19,935 nt of DNA. It comes from DATDDB01 sp035260545 (lineage in GTDB: Bacteria; Pseudomonadota; Gammaproteobacteria; Burkholderiales; Gallionellaceae). Below, piece by piece: positions 6,081 to 14,482 of this stretch (position 1 is the stretch's first letter; each line of letters starts with the position of its first letter). The notes below the pieces were generated by a model. That model saw only the letters and a list, made by a program, of their open reading frames with translations. It was not told where the DNA came from and did not search any database. The position numbers were made by a program, and so were the translations under genes. The DNA lies in the NCBI GenBank assembly GCA_035260545.1, contig DATFUZ010000016.1, positions 1 through 19,935 on the forward strand. The letters run 5' to 3'.

Positions 6081-7931
6081 ATGTTTAACCCGATTCAATG
6101 GATGCGCGTCAAAACGGATGCATCTTTTGCCCGGTTATTTGCCGGGCGTGCAGCATACTATGCCGCAGTGGGTACAGGCGGTGCGCTAATGGCAGTGCTG
6201 GCGGGCTGCGGCGGCGGCAGCGGCGGCACGGATTTCTCCCAGTTCAGCAGCACACCGTTGACGGCCGCATGCACGGCCGCGGTCAGTAATGCGACCGGAA
6301 AATGGGTGACGGTGGTGGATAATGCAAATACGCCGCCGGGCGTCACCGACAAGAATTTCTTCAGCTTCAATCAGCCCTCGGTCAACGGCAACGGCTTGCT
6401 GGTCTTCCGCGGCCGCGCCAAGGCGCCGTCGAGCACGAGCGCCGAGCCACTGCGCGGCGTGTGGGCTGTGGATCTCTGCGGGCCGCTAAGTCTGCAGACC
6501 GTCGTCGATACGACAATGGCCGTGCCGGCCCCCAATAACCAGGTAGACCCGACCACGGGCGCGCCCGCGCCTGCGGTGTTCAATGAAACGCCGTCGATAC
6601 CGCGGATTGACGGCTCATCCTCGCTGCTTGCCACGCGCGGCAATTCGCCACCCGTCTGGACCTATATCGACCCGGCTACCCAGACGGAAACACGGGCCGG
6701 CACCACTGGCGTCTTTTTCAGGGCCAATGGTCCGCTGACGACCGGCGCGGATAACCTGGGCCATGTGCCCGAGTTCTCCCGCTTCCAGGTTCCCGGCGCG
6801 CCCGCCGGCACCAAATTCGACGTGTTCCCCGGCTCGCCGTCGCTGGCCAACGGCAAATACATCGTGTTCAAGGGCAACTACACGCTGCCCGCGCCCACCG
6901 AGACCGACCCCACGGCCACGGTGAGCAAGACCGGTGTCTATTTCCGGGATATTTCGGGCGCATCCAATCCGATCGAACTGATCGCGGACAGCAACACCCT
7001 GATTCCCGGGGATACCGTTCCCTTCGGCTCGACCGCGCCGCCCAGCGCGGCGAACGGCAAGATGGTGTTCACGGGCCTGGACAACGAAGACGCTCCGACC
7101 AAGGGTGGCATCTACCTCGCGCCCCTGACCCCTGTGGCGGCATCCGCAGTTCCGGCCCTCACCACCATCGTCAAGATCGGCGACCCGGTGCCCGACTCGC
7201 AGGGCGCTGCGCTGACCGACGGTTCGACCTTCAACAAGTTCGGTGAAGGCCTTTCCTACGACGGACGCTATGTCGCCTTCTGGGGCGCGTGGGGTACGGA
7301 GACGCGCAGCATCGTGCTGAGCTGCCCGCTGGAAGGCAACAAGGCGCGGACAGCGTACTGCCTGCAGACCTATGCGCCGGATGGAACGACGACCGTGCAG
7401 GTGCCGGTCAACCAGGGCATCTTCATCCACGATACGGAGACCGGCAAGACCTTGATGGCGGCGCGTGCCGGCGCCGGCCAGCCGTTCCAGGATTTCCTGT
7501 ACTGGGTCTATTCGGGGCGTCCGCCCGGAACGGGGAATAGCGCCGACGACAGCGACGGCGAGCCGCCGCGCTGGCGTTCTTCCGCGTTCGCGGCCGTGGA
7601 TGGCGCGCGCGGCGTGGTGTTCAAGGGCAGCCGGACGCCCTCCACGTCTCCGGACGTCACCGTGCCGAGCAGCGGAATCTACGCCGTGGGCTATGCCAAG
7701 GGGGCAATCGGCAGCATGGTGCCGGTGCTCGAGGTCGGCAATCTGGTGAACAAGCTCGATCCTAAAGCGCCGGCCGATTCGACCGTGCTCTCCGTCGGCA
7801 TCGAGCGCGAAGCCATCCGGAACGGCTGGTTCACGCTCACCATGTCGTCCATTGATCCGGCAGGCGAGGCCTGGGCCGGTGTTTACGTGACCCATGTATC
7901 CACGCTCGACAAGCTTCCGCAGTTGAACTGA
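6081..7931 (+). CDS. Lipoprotein with seven internal repeats, probable beta-propeller (616 aa)
   Basis: AAGGAGGT (6068-6075) lies five bases before the ATG. The lipobox LAGC gives lipidated C43, followed by a Gly/Ser-rich stretch. The remainder shows seven recurring units of a [N/D]Gxx(L/V)xFxG strand followed by a G(I/V)(Y/F/W) strand: about 102-130, 177-214, 257-290, 325-348, 394-451, 508-537 and 581-605. Seven such units are what a seven-bladed beta-propeller would show; this is inference by eye. Repeat proteins of this NG...FxG...GIY style are common secreted or cell-surface proteins of unknown function. Four cysteines occur in the body (64, 133, 415, 427), possibly in disulfides. It may be a surface lipoprotein exported by the nearby T2SS, which is unproven. 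Confidence 0.8.
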   Translation: MFNPIQWMRVKTDASFARLFAGRAAYYAAVGTGGALMAVLAGCGGGSGGTDFSQFSSTPLTAACTAAVSNATGKWVTVVDNANTPPGVTDKNFFSFNQPSVNGNGLLVFRGRAKAPSSTSAEPLRGVWAVDLCGPLSLQTVVDTTMAVPAPNNQVDPTTGAPAPAVFNETPSIPRIDGSSSLLATRGNSPPVWTYIDPATQTETRAGTTGVFFRANGPLTTGADNLGHVPEFSRFQVPGAPAGTKFDVFPGSPSLANGKYIVFKGNYTLPAPTETDPTATVSKTGVYFRDISGASNPIELIADSNTLIPGDTVPFGSTAPPSAANGKMVFTGLDNEDAPTKGGIYLAPLTPVAASAVPALTTIVKIGDPVPDSQGAALTDGSTFNKFGEGLSYDGRYVAFWGAWGTETRSIVLSCPLEGNKARTAYCLQTYAPDGTTTVQVPVNQGIFIHDTETGKTLMAARAGAGQPFQDFLYWVYSGRPPGTGNSADDSDGEPPRWRSSAFAAVDGARGVVFKGSRTPSTSPDVTVPSSGIYAVGYAKGAIGSMVPVLEVGNLVNKLDPKAPADSTVLSVGIEREAIRNGWFTLTMSSIDPAGEAWAGVYVTHVSTLDKLPQLN

Positions 7932-7992
7932 GGTCTTGCTGTATCCAGGCGCGCACGTCGGGGCGCGCCTGACACAGAAAAGGAGAATCGCC

Positions 7993-8649
7993 ATGCTGAA
8001 GAAATTGATCTTGCTGCTACTCTGCGTCGCGCCGATGCTGTTCACCGGCGCGCCTGCATATGCCGCCAGGCATGTCAGCGCGAGCAGCGCGCTCACGCAG
8101 GAGGAAACGGATGACCTGCTTTTTACCCGTGAAGAGGAAAAGGTCGCGCGCGACACGTATCTGACGTCTTACGATACGTGGGGGCTCGAGATATTCTCCA
8201 ATATCTCCAGTTCGGAACAGTCGCACATGGACGCGATGCTGAAACTGCTCGAGAAATACAACCTGCCCGATCCGGCGGCGGGGAAGGCGATCGGCGAGTT
8301 CACCAACCCCACTCTGCAAACCCTCTACAACACGCTGGAGGGCCTGAGCAGCGCGAGCGCCCTGAGCGCGCTGAAGGTGGGCGGCCTGATCGAGGAGACC
8401 GACATCCGCGATATTAAGGCGGCGGTCGCGCGCTCCCAGCACCCGGACATCACCAAGACCTATGAGACCCTGATGTGCGGGTCGCGCAATCACCTGCGCT
8501 CATTTGCGCAGAGCGTGGAGGTCTACACCGGCACGTCCTACGTCGCCCAGGTGCTGAGCCAGGACGAGGTGAACCAGATCTTGGCCGAGCCGATGGAGAA
8601 ATGCGGCCCAAGCCGGAGGAAGTTTACCGTTCCTCCCGGAAAGCAGTGA
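7993..8649 (+). CDS. Secreted ferritin-like DUF2202 protein (218 aa)
   Basis: AGGAG (7981-7985) lies seven bases before the ATG at 7993; a longer frame from 7936 adds no signal or SD. Residues 1-24 are a signal peptide ending AYA. The body is helical and matches the DUF2202 ferritin-like family: EEEKVARDTYL (47-57), SSEQSHMDAM (73-82, an ExxH motif at E75/H78), LIEETDIRDI (132-141) and a final helix YETLMCGSRNHLRSF (157-171). Candidate metal ligands are E48/E49, E75, H78, E134/E135, D137, E158 and H167. Ferritin-like four-helix bundles bind a di-iron or similar site. The reaction of this family is not established. Two cysteines (C162, C204) could form a disulfide in the periplasm. The 61-bp gap from the lipoprotein gene without a terminator suggests co-transcription. 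Confidence 0.88.
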   Translation: MLKKLILLLLCVAPMLFTGAPAYAARHVSASSALTQEETDDLLFTREEEKVARDTYLTSYDTWGLEIFSNISSSEQSHMDAMLKLLEKYNLPDPAAGKAIGEFTNPTLQTLYNTLEGLSSASALSALKVGGLIEETDIRDIKAAVARSQHPDITKTYETLMCGSRNHLRSFAQSVEVYTGTSYVAQVLSQDEVNQILAEPMEKCGPSRRKFTVPPGKQ

Positions 8650-8675
8650 GATAGTCCCGGCCCGGCCGGGGTGTG

Positions 8676-8709
8676 GCCGTGTCCGCGTCACGCGCGGGCA
8701 CGGCTTTTT
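8676..8709 (+). terminator. Intrinsic terminator after the DUF2202 gene
   Basis: A 12-bp stem (8676-8687 with 8693-8704, one T-G pair) with a five-base loop runs into five T residues (8705-8709). On the minus strand no T-run follows, so it probably serves only the rightward transcripts and not gspF. Confidence 0.9.
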
Positions 8710-8718
8710 GTTGCCTGC

Positions 8719-9936
8719 TCAGCGCACCATCTGGTTCATGTCGATGATGGGCATCAGGATGGCGAGCACAATGAACAGCACGATGACGCCCATGGCCAGG
8801 ATGAGGGCGGGTTCCAGCAGCGCGGTCAGCGCCGAGACGAATGTGCTGACTTCGCGCTCCTGCTGAACAGCGGCGCGCTCCAGCATGGTATCCAGCTTGC
8901 CGCTGGATTCGCCGCTGGAAATGAGATGCACCAGAATGGGCGGGAACAGGCCCGAGGCGCCCAGCGCCCGGCTGAGCCCCACGCCTTCGCGCACTTTCAG
9001 CGCCGCGTCCTCCAGCGCGCGGCGCATCGGCAGATTGGTCACCACCTGGCCGGCCTCGTGCAGCGCGGCGAGCAGGGGAACGCCGCTTCCGACCAGGATG
9101 GACAAGGTGCTCGCCATGCGCGCCGAGTTGATGCTGCGCAGCAGCCGCCCCAGCACCGGCGCGCGCAGCAGGTGTGCGTGCCAGGCGAGCCGGGCGGTTT
9201 CCTGCTTGAGCAGCATGCGCGCGCCCGCCCAGGCGCTGGCGGCCAGCACCAGGAGATAAGGCCAGGCCATCTTGAGCGCGTTGCTGACGAAGATGACCAC
9301 CCGCGTCGGCAGCGGCAAGGCCTGTTTGGTGTGCTCGAACACGCCGACGACCTGCGGCACCACGTAGACCAGCAGGCCGGTGACCACGGTCAGCGCGACC
9401 ACGGTGACGATGGCCGGGTAGACAAAGGCGAGCCCGACCTTCTGGCGCAGGGCATAGCGGGATTCGGTGTAGTCCGCCAGGCGCTGCATGACGGCGACCA
9501 GTTCGCCCGAGCTTTCGCCCGCGCGGATAAGCGCAAGATAGACCTCCGGAAACACCGAGCGGTAGCGTTCCATGGACTTGGCCAGGGAGCTGCCGCCCAG
9601 CACCTCGGCGCGTATGCCGGCGAGGATGCGGTGCGCGGATTCCTCCTCGGTCTGCTCGATCAGCGCGTGCAGCGCCTGTTCCAGCGGCAGGCCCGCCTCC
9701 AGCAGGGTGGCGAGCTGCCGCGTGATCATGCCCAGTTCCGCGGCGGAGATGCCGCGCTGAAAACGCCAGCGCTTCGCCCCGGCGGGCTCTTCGTCCTGGG
9801 CCAGGGGCAGCGCCTCCAGTACGGTATAGCCCGAGGCCCGCAACTGCTGCCGGGCGAGGCGCAGGTTGTCCGCGTCCACGATGCCTTGCACCTCGTGGCC
9901 GCCGCCGTCGAAAGCCTTGTAGTGGAATGCCGCCAT
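8719..9936 (-). CDS. gspF: T2SS inner-membrane platform protein GspF (405 aa)
   Basis: The protein has the family length and start (MAAFHYKAFD) and two GspF repeats. The first covers about residues 68-190 (ITRQLATLLEAGLPLEQAL) and the second about 270-395 (MASTLSILVGSGVPLLAAL). Each repeat carries the GESSGEL/GESSGKL signature (140-146 and 342-348). Three membrane segments lie near 170-193, 223-243 and 371-398. GspF is the multispanning core of the assembly platform that couples the GspE ATPase to pseudopilus growth. The start is one base after the gspE stop, so the two are translationally linked. It is the last gene of the leftward arm. No intrinsic terminator was seen for that arm. Confidence 0.96.
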   Translation of the reverse strand: MAAFHYKAFDGGGHEVQGIVDADNLRLARQQLRASGYTVLEALPLAQDEEPAGAKRWRFQRGISAAELGMITRQLATLLEAGLPLEQALHALIEQTEEESAHRILAGIRAEVLGGSSLAKSMERYRSVFPEVYLALIRAGESSGELVAVMQRLADYTESRYALRQKVGLAFVYPAIVTVVALTVVTGLLVYVVPQVVGVFEHTKQALPLPTRVVIFVSNALKMAWPYLLVLAASAWAGARMLLKQETARLAWHAHLLRAPVLGRLLRSINSARMASTLSILVGSGVPLLAALHEAGQVVTNLPMRRALEDAALKVREGVGLSRALGASGLFPPILVHLISSGESSGKLDTMLERAAVQQEREVSTFVSALTALLEPALILAMGVIVLFIVLAILMPIIDMNQMVR

Positions 9937-9937
9937 G

Positions 9938-11458
9938 CTAGTCCCGCGTGACCCGCAGCACTTCTTCGAGCGCGGTCTTGCCGCTGATCACCAGCCGTAT
10001 CCCGTCCTGGCGCAGCGTGTGCATGCCGGTTGCGACGGCATGCTGCAGCAGCGCCTGGTCCGGGGCGCGGTCGTGTATCAGGTTCCGCATCTGGTCGTCC
10101 ACCTGCAGCAGTTCGTAGATGCCGGTGCGGCCGCGGTAGCCGGTGTGGGCGCAGGCAGGGCAGCCCACCGGCCGGTACAGCACGGCGGGGGCGTCGCCGC
10201 CGGAGTGATTGTGCGCCAGCAGTTCGAGTTCGCCCGGCGGGGGTGTGTAGGCCTGGCGGCATTCCAGGCACAGGGCGCGCACCAGACGCTGCGCCAGGAC
10301 GCCGATCAGGCTGGAGGACAGGAGGAAGGGCTCCACGCCCATGTCGGTCAGGCGCGTGACGGAGCTGGCGGCGTCGTTGGTGTGCAAGGTGGCGAGCACG
10401 AGGTGGCCGGTCAGGCTGGCCTGCACTGCGATCTGCGCGGTCTCCAGGTCGCGGATCTCGCCTATCATGATCACATCCGGATCCTGGCGCAGGATGGCGC
10501 GCAGCGCGCGGGCGAAGGTCATGTCGATGCGCGGGTTGACCTGGGTCTGGCCGATGCCGTCCAGGTCGTATTCCACCGGGTCTTCCACCGTCATCACGTT
10601 GGTGGTGGCGGCGTCTATCCGGGATAACGCAGCATACAGCGTCGTGGTCTTGCCGGAGCCGGTGGGGCCGGTGACGAGCACGATGCCGTGCGGCTGGTGG
10701 ATCAGCTTGTCCACTTGCGCCAGGGTGTGCGGGTCCATGCCCAGGCGGCCCAGTTCCAGCCGTCCGGCCTCCTTGTCGAGCAGGCGCAGCACGGTGCGTT
10801 CGCCATGGCCCGTGGGCAGGGTCGAAACGCGCACGTCCACAGGGCGGCCGCCCAGGCGCAGGGTGATGCGGCCGTCCTGGGGCAGGCGCTTCTCGGCGAT
10901 GTCCAGATTCGCCATGATCTTGATCCGCGACACCATGGCTGCGTGCAGGGCGCGGTGCGGCTCGACCACGTCCTTGAGCACGCCGTCTATCCGGAACCGG
11001 ACCACCGAACGCGTCTCGAACGGCTCGATGTGGATGTCCGAGGCGTTTTCGCGCACCGCCTGGGCCAGCAGCGCGTTGATCATGCGGATCACCGGCGCGT
11101 CGTTTTCCGCATCCAGCAGGTCTTCGGTTTTCGGCAACTCATGTATCAGTTGCGAGAGATCCATGTCCTGTTCCACGTCGCCCACCAGGGTCGCGGCATC
11201 GTCCTCGCCCTGCGCATAGGCCGCCGCCAGCACCTTTTCGAACTCCTCGGGCGAGGCAAGCGTGGTGTGGACGGGAATGCCCAGCACGCGCATCATTTCG
11301 GCGATGGCCTCGGGCAGGGCGTTGTCGCGCACCACCGCTTCCGCGTGGTCGCCGGCGAGACGCTGGAGCACAATGCCGTTTGCCTTGGCGAAGAAATAGG
11401 GAATGTGCCGCGCGGCCTGCCGCAGCGCCTGCGCGTTCATCTCGCCGTCGGCACTCAT
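9938..11458 (-). CDS. gspE: T2SS assembly ATPase GspE (506 aa)
   Basis: The start at 11458 lies four bases after the gspD stop; an alternative ATG at 11440 is possible, and neither has a strong SD. The frame further upstream is an Arg/Pro-rich reading through gspD. The N-terminal domain (about 1-110) binds the GspL cytoplasmic domain. The ATPase core shows the Walker A motif GPTGSGKTT (264-272), an Asp box VMTVEDPVEY (288-297), a Walker B IMIGEIRD (330-337) and a His box LATLHTNDA (355-363). The tetracysteine zinc site typical of GspE is intact: C397/C400 and C433/C436. Hydrolysis in the cytoplasm powers pseudopilus extension. Confidence 0.96.
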   Translation of the reverse strand: MSADGEMNAQALRQAARHIPYFFAKANGIVLQRLAGDHAEAVVRDNALPEAIAEMMRVLGIPVHTTLASPEEFEKVLAAAYAQGEDDAATLVGDVEQDMDLSQLIHELPKTEDLLDAENDAPVIRMINALLAQAVRENASDIHIEPFETRSVVRFRIDGVLKDVVEPHRALHAAMVSRIKIMANLDIAEKRLPQDGRITLRLGGRPVDVRVSTLPTGHGERTVLRLLDKEAGRLELGRLGMDPHTLAQVDKLIHQPHGIVLVTGPTGSGKTTTLYAALSRIDAATTNVMTVEDPVEYDLDGIGQTQVNPRIDMTFARALRAILRQDPDVIMIGEIRDLETAQIAVQASLTGHLVLATLHTNDAASSVTRLTDMGVEPFLLSSSLIGVLAQRLVRALCLECRQAYTPPPGELELLAHNHSGGDAPAVLYRPVGCPACAHTGYRGRTGIYELLQVDDQMRNLIHDRAPDQALLQHAVATGMHTLRQDGIRLVISGKTALEEVLRVTRD

Positions 11459-11462
11459 CGCG

Positions 11463-13715
11463 CTATTGCACCGGGTTCGTTGCCGACGCAGCGGCGGCGG
11501 CGCGGGCCGCGGAATCCGCGGCGTGCGCGATCGCGGCGATGCCCGCCGCCTCCGGCGAGGACGCGGCCACAGGGGCGGATGCCGCCGAGACGCCGCCGAA
11601 AGGCGGGAGCTGCGGCATTTTGGGATTGGGCAGGATCGCATCCCAGGGCGGCTTGCTGTTCGCTTCCTGCTCGCGCATGAAGTCGTAGCGCTCCTGGGTC
11701 AGGCTGACCGCGGAATCCTTGTCGCGCAGCACGTGCGGGCGGATGAAGATCATCAGGTTGGTCTTGGTGTGCTGCCGCGTGCGGTAACGGAACAGCGCGC
11801 CGATGATCGGGATGTCGCCCAGCAGGGGCACTTTGCTTTCGCCTATGGTCACCTGGTCCTCGATGAGCCCCCCCAGGACCACCGTCTGTCCAGGATCGAC
11901 CAGCACGCTGGATTCCAGCGAGCGCTTGTTGGTGATGATGCCGGCGGGATTGTTCAGGCTGGCGGCATCCACGCTGGAGACTTCCTGGTAGATGTTGAGC
12001 TTGACCGCTCCGCCTTGTGAAATCTGCGGCTTGATGCGCAGGGTCAGGCCCACGTCCTTGCGTTCTATGGTCTGGAACGGCGTGGCGGTGGTCGTGCTCC
12101 CGGTCTGCGCGTATTGCCCGGTGATGAAGGGCACATTCTGGCCGACGACGATCTTGGCTTCCTCGTTGTCCAGGGTAAGCAGATTCGGCGTGGACAGGAT
12201 GTTGCCGTCGGCGTCCTGCTGCAGCGCGTTGGCCAGCGCGCCCAGGTTGAGGATGGTGCCGACCCCGGGAATCGTGATCTGCCCCTTGACCACCCCGACG
12301 TTCAGGCCCTGGCTGACCGTGCCAAGGTTGGTCGAGGCGTCCAGGATGTTGCCGCCGGCGCCACGGGTGACGAAATTGGTGCCGCCGAACGCGCGCGTCT
12401 GGGTGGAGGCGCCGCTTGCGTTCGATAGCGATTGCCACTGGATGCCGAATTGCGCCAGCTTGCTGGCATTGACCTCGGCGATCAGGGCTTCGACGAAGAC
12501 CTGCGCCCGGCGTACATCCAGCATGTCCACCACATTGCGCAGGTTGTTATATACGGCCTCCGGTGCGACGATGATCAGGGAGTTGGAAGCCGGATCGGCC
12601 TGGATCGTTGCTTCGTCGCTGCCCGCCGCAGTGGTGCTGGCGCCGGCCGAGGCCGTGGCGCCCGTCGTGCCGGTCGCCGTCCGGCTGCTTCCCGCGGCGG
12701 CGGCAGGCGCCGCAATTTCTCCGGACAGCACTCCGCGCAGGGTTTGCGCCAGATCGGTCGCCACGGCGTTCTTCAGGTAGATCACGTGAATATTGCCCGG
12801 CGCGTGCGTCGGGACGTCGAGCTGCTTCACCAGAGTTTCCACCCGCGCAATGCGCTCCGGGTTGTTGCTGCGCAGCAGCAGCACGTTGGAGCGCACATCC
12901 GCGAGCAGAACGAAGCGGCTACTGGTGTCGGCAGGGGCGCCCGTATCCTGCATCAGGCGGTTGATGGTCTGCGCCAGATCGGCGGCCGAAAGATACTGGA
13001 CGGGGATCACCACCGGCGCCTCCGGCGTGGGCTGGTCCAGGCTGTGCACGATCTGCGCGATCCGCCTCAGGTTGCTGGCGTAGTCGGTCACCACCAGGGT
13101 GTTGGTCGCGGGGTAGGCGACGACCACATTGTTCGGCGCGATCAGGGGGCGCAACACATTCACCAGTTGGGTGGCGGATTGGTACTGGATGGGGAAGATG
13201 CGCGTGACGATTTCGTCAGTGCGGGTGCTCCTGCCGCTGATCCGGGCAATGTAATGCTTGGCGTTCGCCTCGGGCATGATGCGCGTCACGCCGTTGGCTT
13301 CCACCGCCGCATAGCCCTGCATGCGGAGCGCGGAAAGGAGCAGATTGTAGGCTTCCTGATTGGAAACCGGCGTGGCCGAGACGATGTTGATCGTGCCTTT
13401 CACCTTGGGGTCCACCAGGAAATTGCGTTTGGTGATATGGGAAATCGCGCGTATCACTTCCGGAATGTCGGCATTCACGAAATTCAGCGTGGTCTTGTCC
13501 GCGCCGCCCGGCGTGACCTGCTCGGTGGACGCGGCTTGCTGGGTCTGCTGGGTCTGCTGGGTCTGCTGGTCGGGCGCGGCGGGCGCGGCGTCACCCGCCG
13601 GGGTCGCGGAGAACGCGGGCAGCGCGCCCAGCGACAAGCACAGGGCGGAAGCCGCGGCCATGACGAGCGCCACCGTGTGGCGGAATAGCGTGGATTTGCA
13701 CCGTGCCGGGGCCAT
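11463..13715 (-). CDS. gspD: T2SS outer-membrane secretin GspD (750 aa)
   Basis: The ATG at 13715 overlaps the gspC stop (TGATG) and has GGGGAG seven bases upstream; a GTG one codon earlier is the alternative. A signal peptide covers about 1-37. A Gln/Thr linker (50-60) follows. The N0 domain is about 75-150, N1-N3 about 170-400, and the secretin domain about 405-662 with the signature VPLLGDIPIIGALFRY (629-644). An Ala/Gly/Ser/Thr-rich insertion (336-366) sits within N3. A C-terminal region beyond 665, ending in an Ala-rich tail, occupies the place of the pilotin-binding S-domain. GspD multimers form the outer-membrane channel through which folded proteins leave. No pilotin gene (gspS) is visible here. 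Confidence 0.96.
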   Translation of the reverse strand: MAPARCKSTLFRHTVALVMAAASALCLSLGALPAFSATPAGDAAPAAPDQQTQQTQQTQQAASTEQVTPGGADKTTLNFVNADIPEVIRAISHITKRNFLVDPKVKGTINIVSATPVSNQEAYNLLLSALRMQGYAAVEANGVTRIMPEANAKHYIARISGRSTRTDEIVTRIFPIQYQSATQLVNVLRPLIAPNNVVVAYPATNTLVVTDYASNLRRIAQIVHSLDQPTPEAPVVIPVQYLSAADLAQTINRLMQDTGAPADTSSRFVLLADVRSNVLLLRSNNPERIARVETLVKQLDVPTHAPGNIHVIYLKNAVATDLAQTLRGVLSGEIAAPAAAAGSSRTATGTTGATASAGASTTAAGSDEATIQADPASNSLIIVAPEAVYNNLRNVVDMLDVRRAQVFVEALIAEVNASKLAQFGIQWQSLSNASGASTQTRAFGGTNFVTRGAGGNILDASTNLGTVSQGLNVGVVKGQITIPGVGTILNLGALANALQQDADGNILSTPNLLTLDNEEAKIVVGQNVPFITGQYAQTGSTTTATPFQTIERKDVGLTLRIKPQISQGGAVKLNIYQEVSSVDAASLNNPAGIITNKRSLESSVLVDPGQTVVLGGLIEDQVTIGESKVPLLGDIPIIGALFRYRTRQHTKTNLMIFIRPHVLRDKDSAVSLTQERYDFMREQEANSKPPWDAILPNPKMPQLPPFGGVSAASAPVAASSPEAAGIAAIAHAADSAARAAAAASATNPVQ
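13537..13569. repeat. 9-bp tandem repeat inside gspD
   Basis: Three full copies of TGCTGGGTC and a partial fourth lie at 13537-13569. They encode the QTQ repeats of the linker between the GspD signal peptide and N0 domain. The unit is a multiple of three, so copy-number change would alter linker length without a frameshift. Confidence 0.8.
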
Positions 13716-14329
13716 CACTTTTCTCCCCTCAAGAGGTTGATTTGGTGCTGCAGCGATTCCATTTGTTCAGCGGGCATCGTGCCGCTGGCGGCGTCCAGCT
13801 GATGCTGCAGCGCGTCGGCCGTGCCGCTGTCGCCGGCCGGCGGCACGGGCGGCGGCCCGGAGCTGCTGGCCGCGGGAGCGGACAGGTCCAGCCGGCTGCG
13901 CGCGCCGCCCTGTTCCAGCACCACATAATTCGGATGGGTTTCGACCAGGCGCATGCCGGGCCTGACCTCGGCCCCGAGCGCGACACCGAGCTGTTTGCCG
14001 TCAATCTGGAGCACGGCGAATCCCTTCACCGGGTTTGCAAATACGCCTATGAGCTTGATGTTGGCGGAACTGAATGTGACGGCGCTGGCGGCCGCTTGAT
14101 GCGCGGTGCCGAATATGCGCCCCGCGTCTTCGGAGGCTTCCGGCAGGGCGGGGGGCATGACGGCGCCCGCAGGCGCGAACAGCACCCAGACCCATCGTGC
14201 GAACATCACACCCAGCAATGCCGCGCCCAGGCCGCCCCAGGAAAAGAACCGCCGCGCGCGGGTAATCTCTGTTCCCGTGGGCCGCGTTCCTGCAATTGAC
14301 GGCTTTCCGTTCCTGGGCCAAAACTTCAT
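13715..14329 (-). CDS. gspC: T2SS inner-membrane linker protein GspC (204 aa)
   Basis: The protein has a short cytoplasmic N-terminus and one membrane segment (about 29-52). A periplasmic homology region follows (about 70-150: IKLIGVFANP, AVLQIDGKQLGVALG, VRPGMRLVETHPNYVVLEQ), which contacts GspD N0. A Pro/Ser linker (151-168) leads to a short helical C-terminus with a heptad-like pattern (171-204). No PDZ domain is present; a coiled coil in place of PDZ is known in some GspC proteins such as P. aeruginosa XcpP. The SD is weak (GAGGA eleven bases upstream). It is the first gene of the leftward arm and its stop overlaps the gspD start. Confidence 0.93.
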   Translation of the reverse strand: MKFWPRNGKPSIAGTRPTGTEITRARRFFSWGGLGAALLGVMFARWVWVLFAPAGAVMPPALPEASEDAGRIFGTAHQAAASAVTFSSANIKLIGVFANPVKGFAVLQIDGKQLGVALGAEVRPGMRLVETHPNYVVLEQGGARSRLDLSAPAASSSGPPPVPPAGDSGTADALQHQLDAASGTMPAEQMESLQHQINLLRGEK

Positions 14330-14482
14330 GCGCGAGTCTGTCCTCTACACAAAGTAACCGCTTATATTATCCCTCTTCCGCCTGTTTTGAGTATACACTA
14401 TCGTCAAGGATCTGGCGCGTTCAGGCGCCGGCGCGAAGGTCGTCAACAGGCTGTTTCAATCCATTATAGCCGGAGGTTCGAC
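14330..14482. promoter_or_regulatory. Divergent regulatory region between the two T2SS arms
   Basis: This 153-bp stretch separates gspC (leftward) and gspG (rightward) and must hold promoters for both arms. Its middle (about 14350-14405) is AT-rich compared with its surroundings. A leftward -10 candidate reads GATAAT (plus 14366-14371), and a rightward one is TATACA (14392-14397). No good -35 partner was found for either, so the exact promoters are not assigned. The gspG SD (GGAGG, 14472-14476) lies at its right end. Confidence 0.5.

Noticed and set aside
6615..8156. Minus-strand open frame of 513 codons across the propeller lipoprotein and DUF2202 genes
   Set aside because: It spans two well-supported genes on the other strand and has a low-complexity Arg/Gly/His composition.
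8671..9951. Plus-strand open frame of 426 codons opposite gspF
   Set aside because: It is a Gln/His/Arg-rich mirror of gspF codons, begins inside the terminator hairpin and has no SD.
12432..13688. Plus-strand open frame of 418 codons opposite gspD
   Set aside because: It is a mirror frame of the secretin gene with Arg/His/Gly-rich composition and no plausible start signal.
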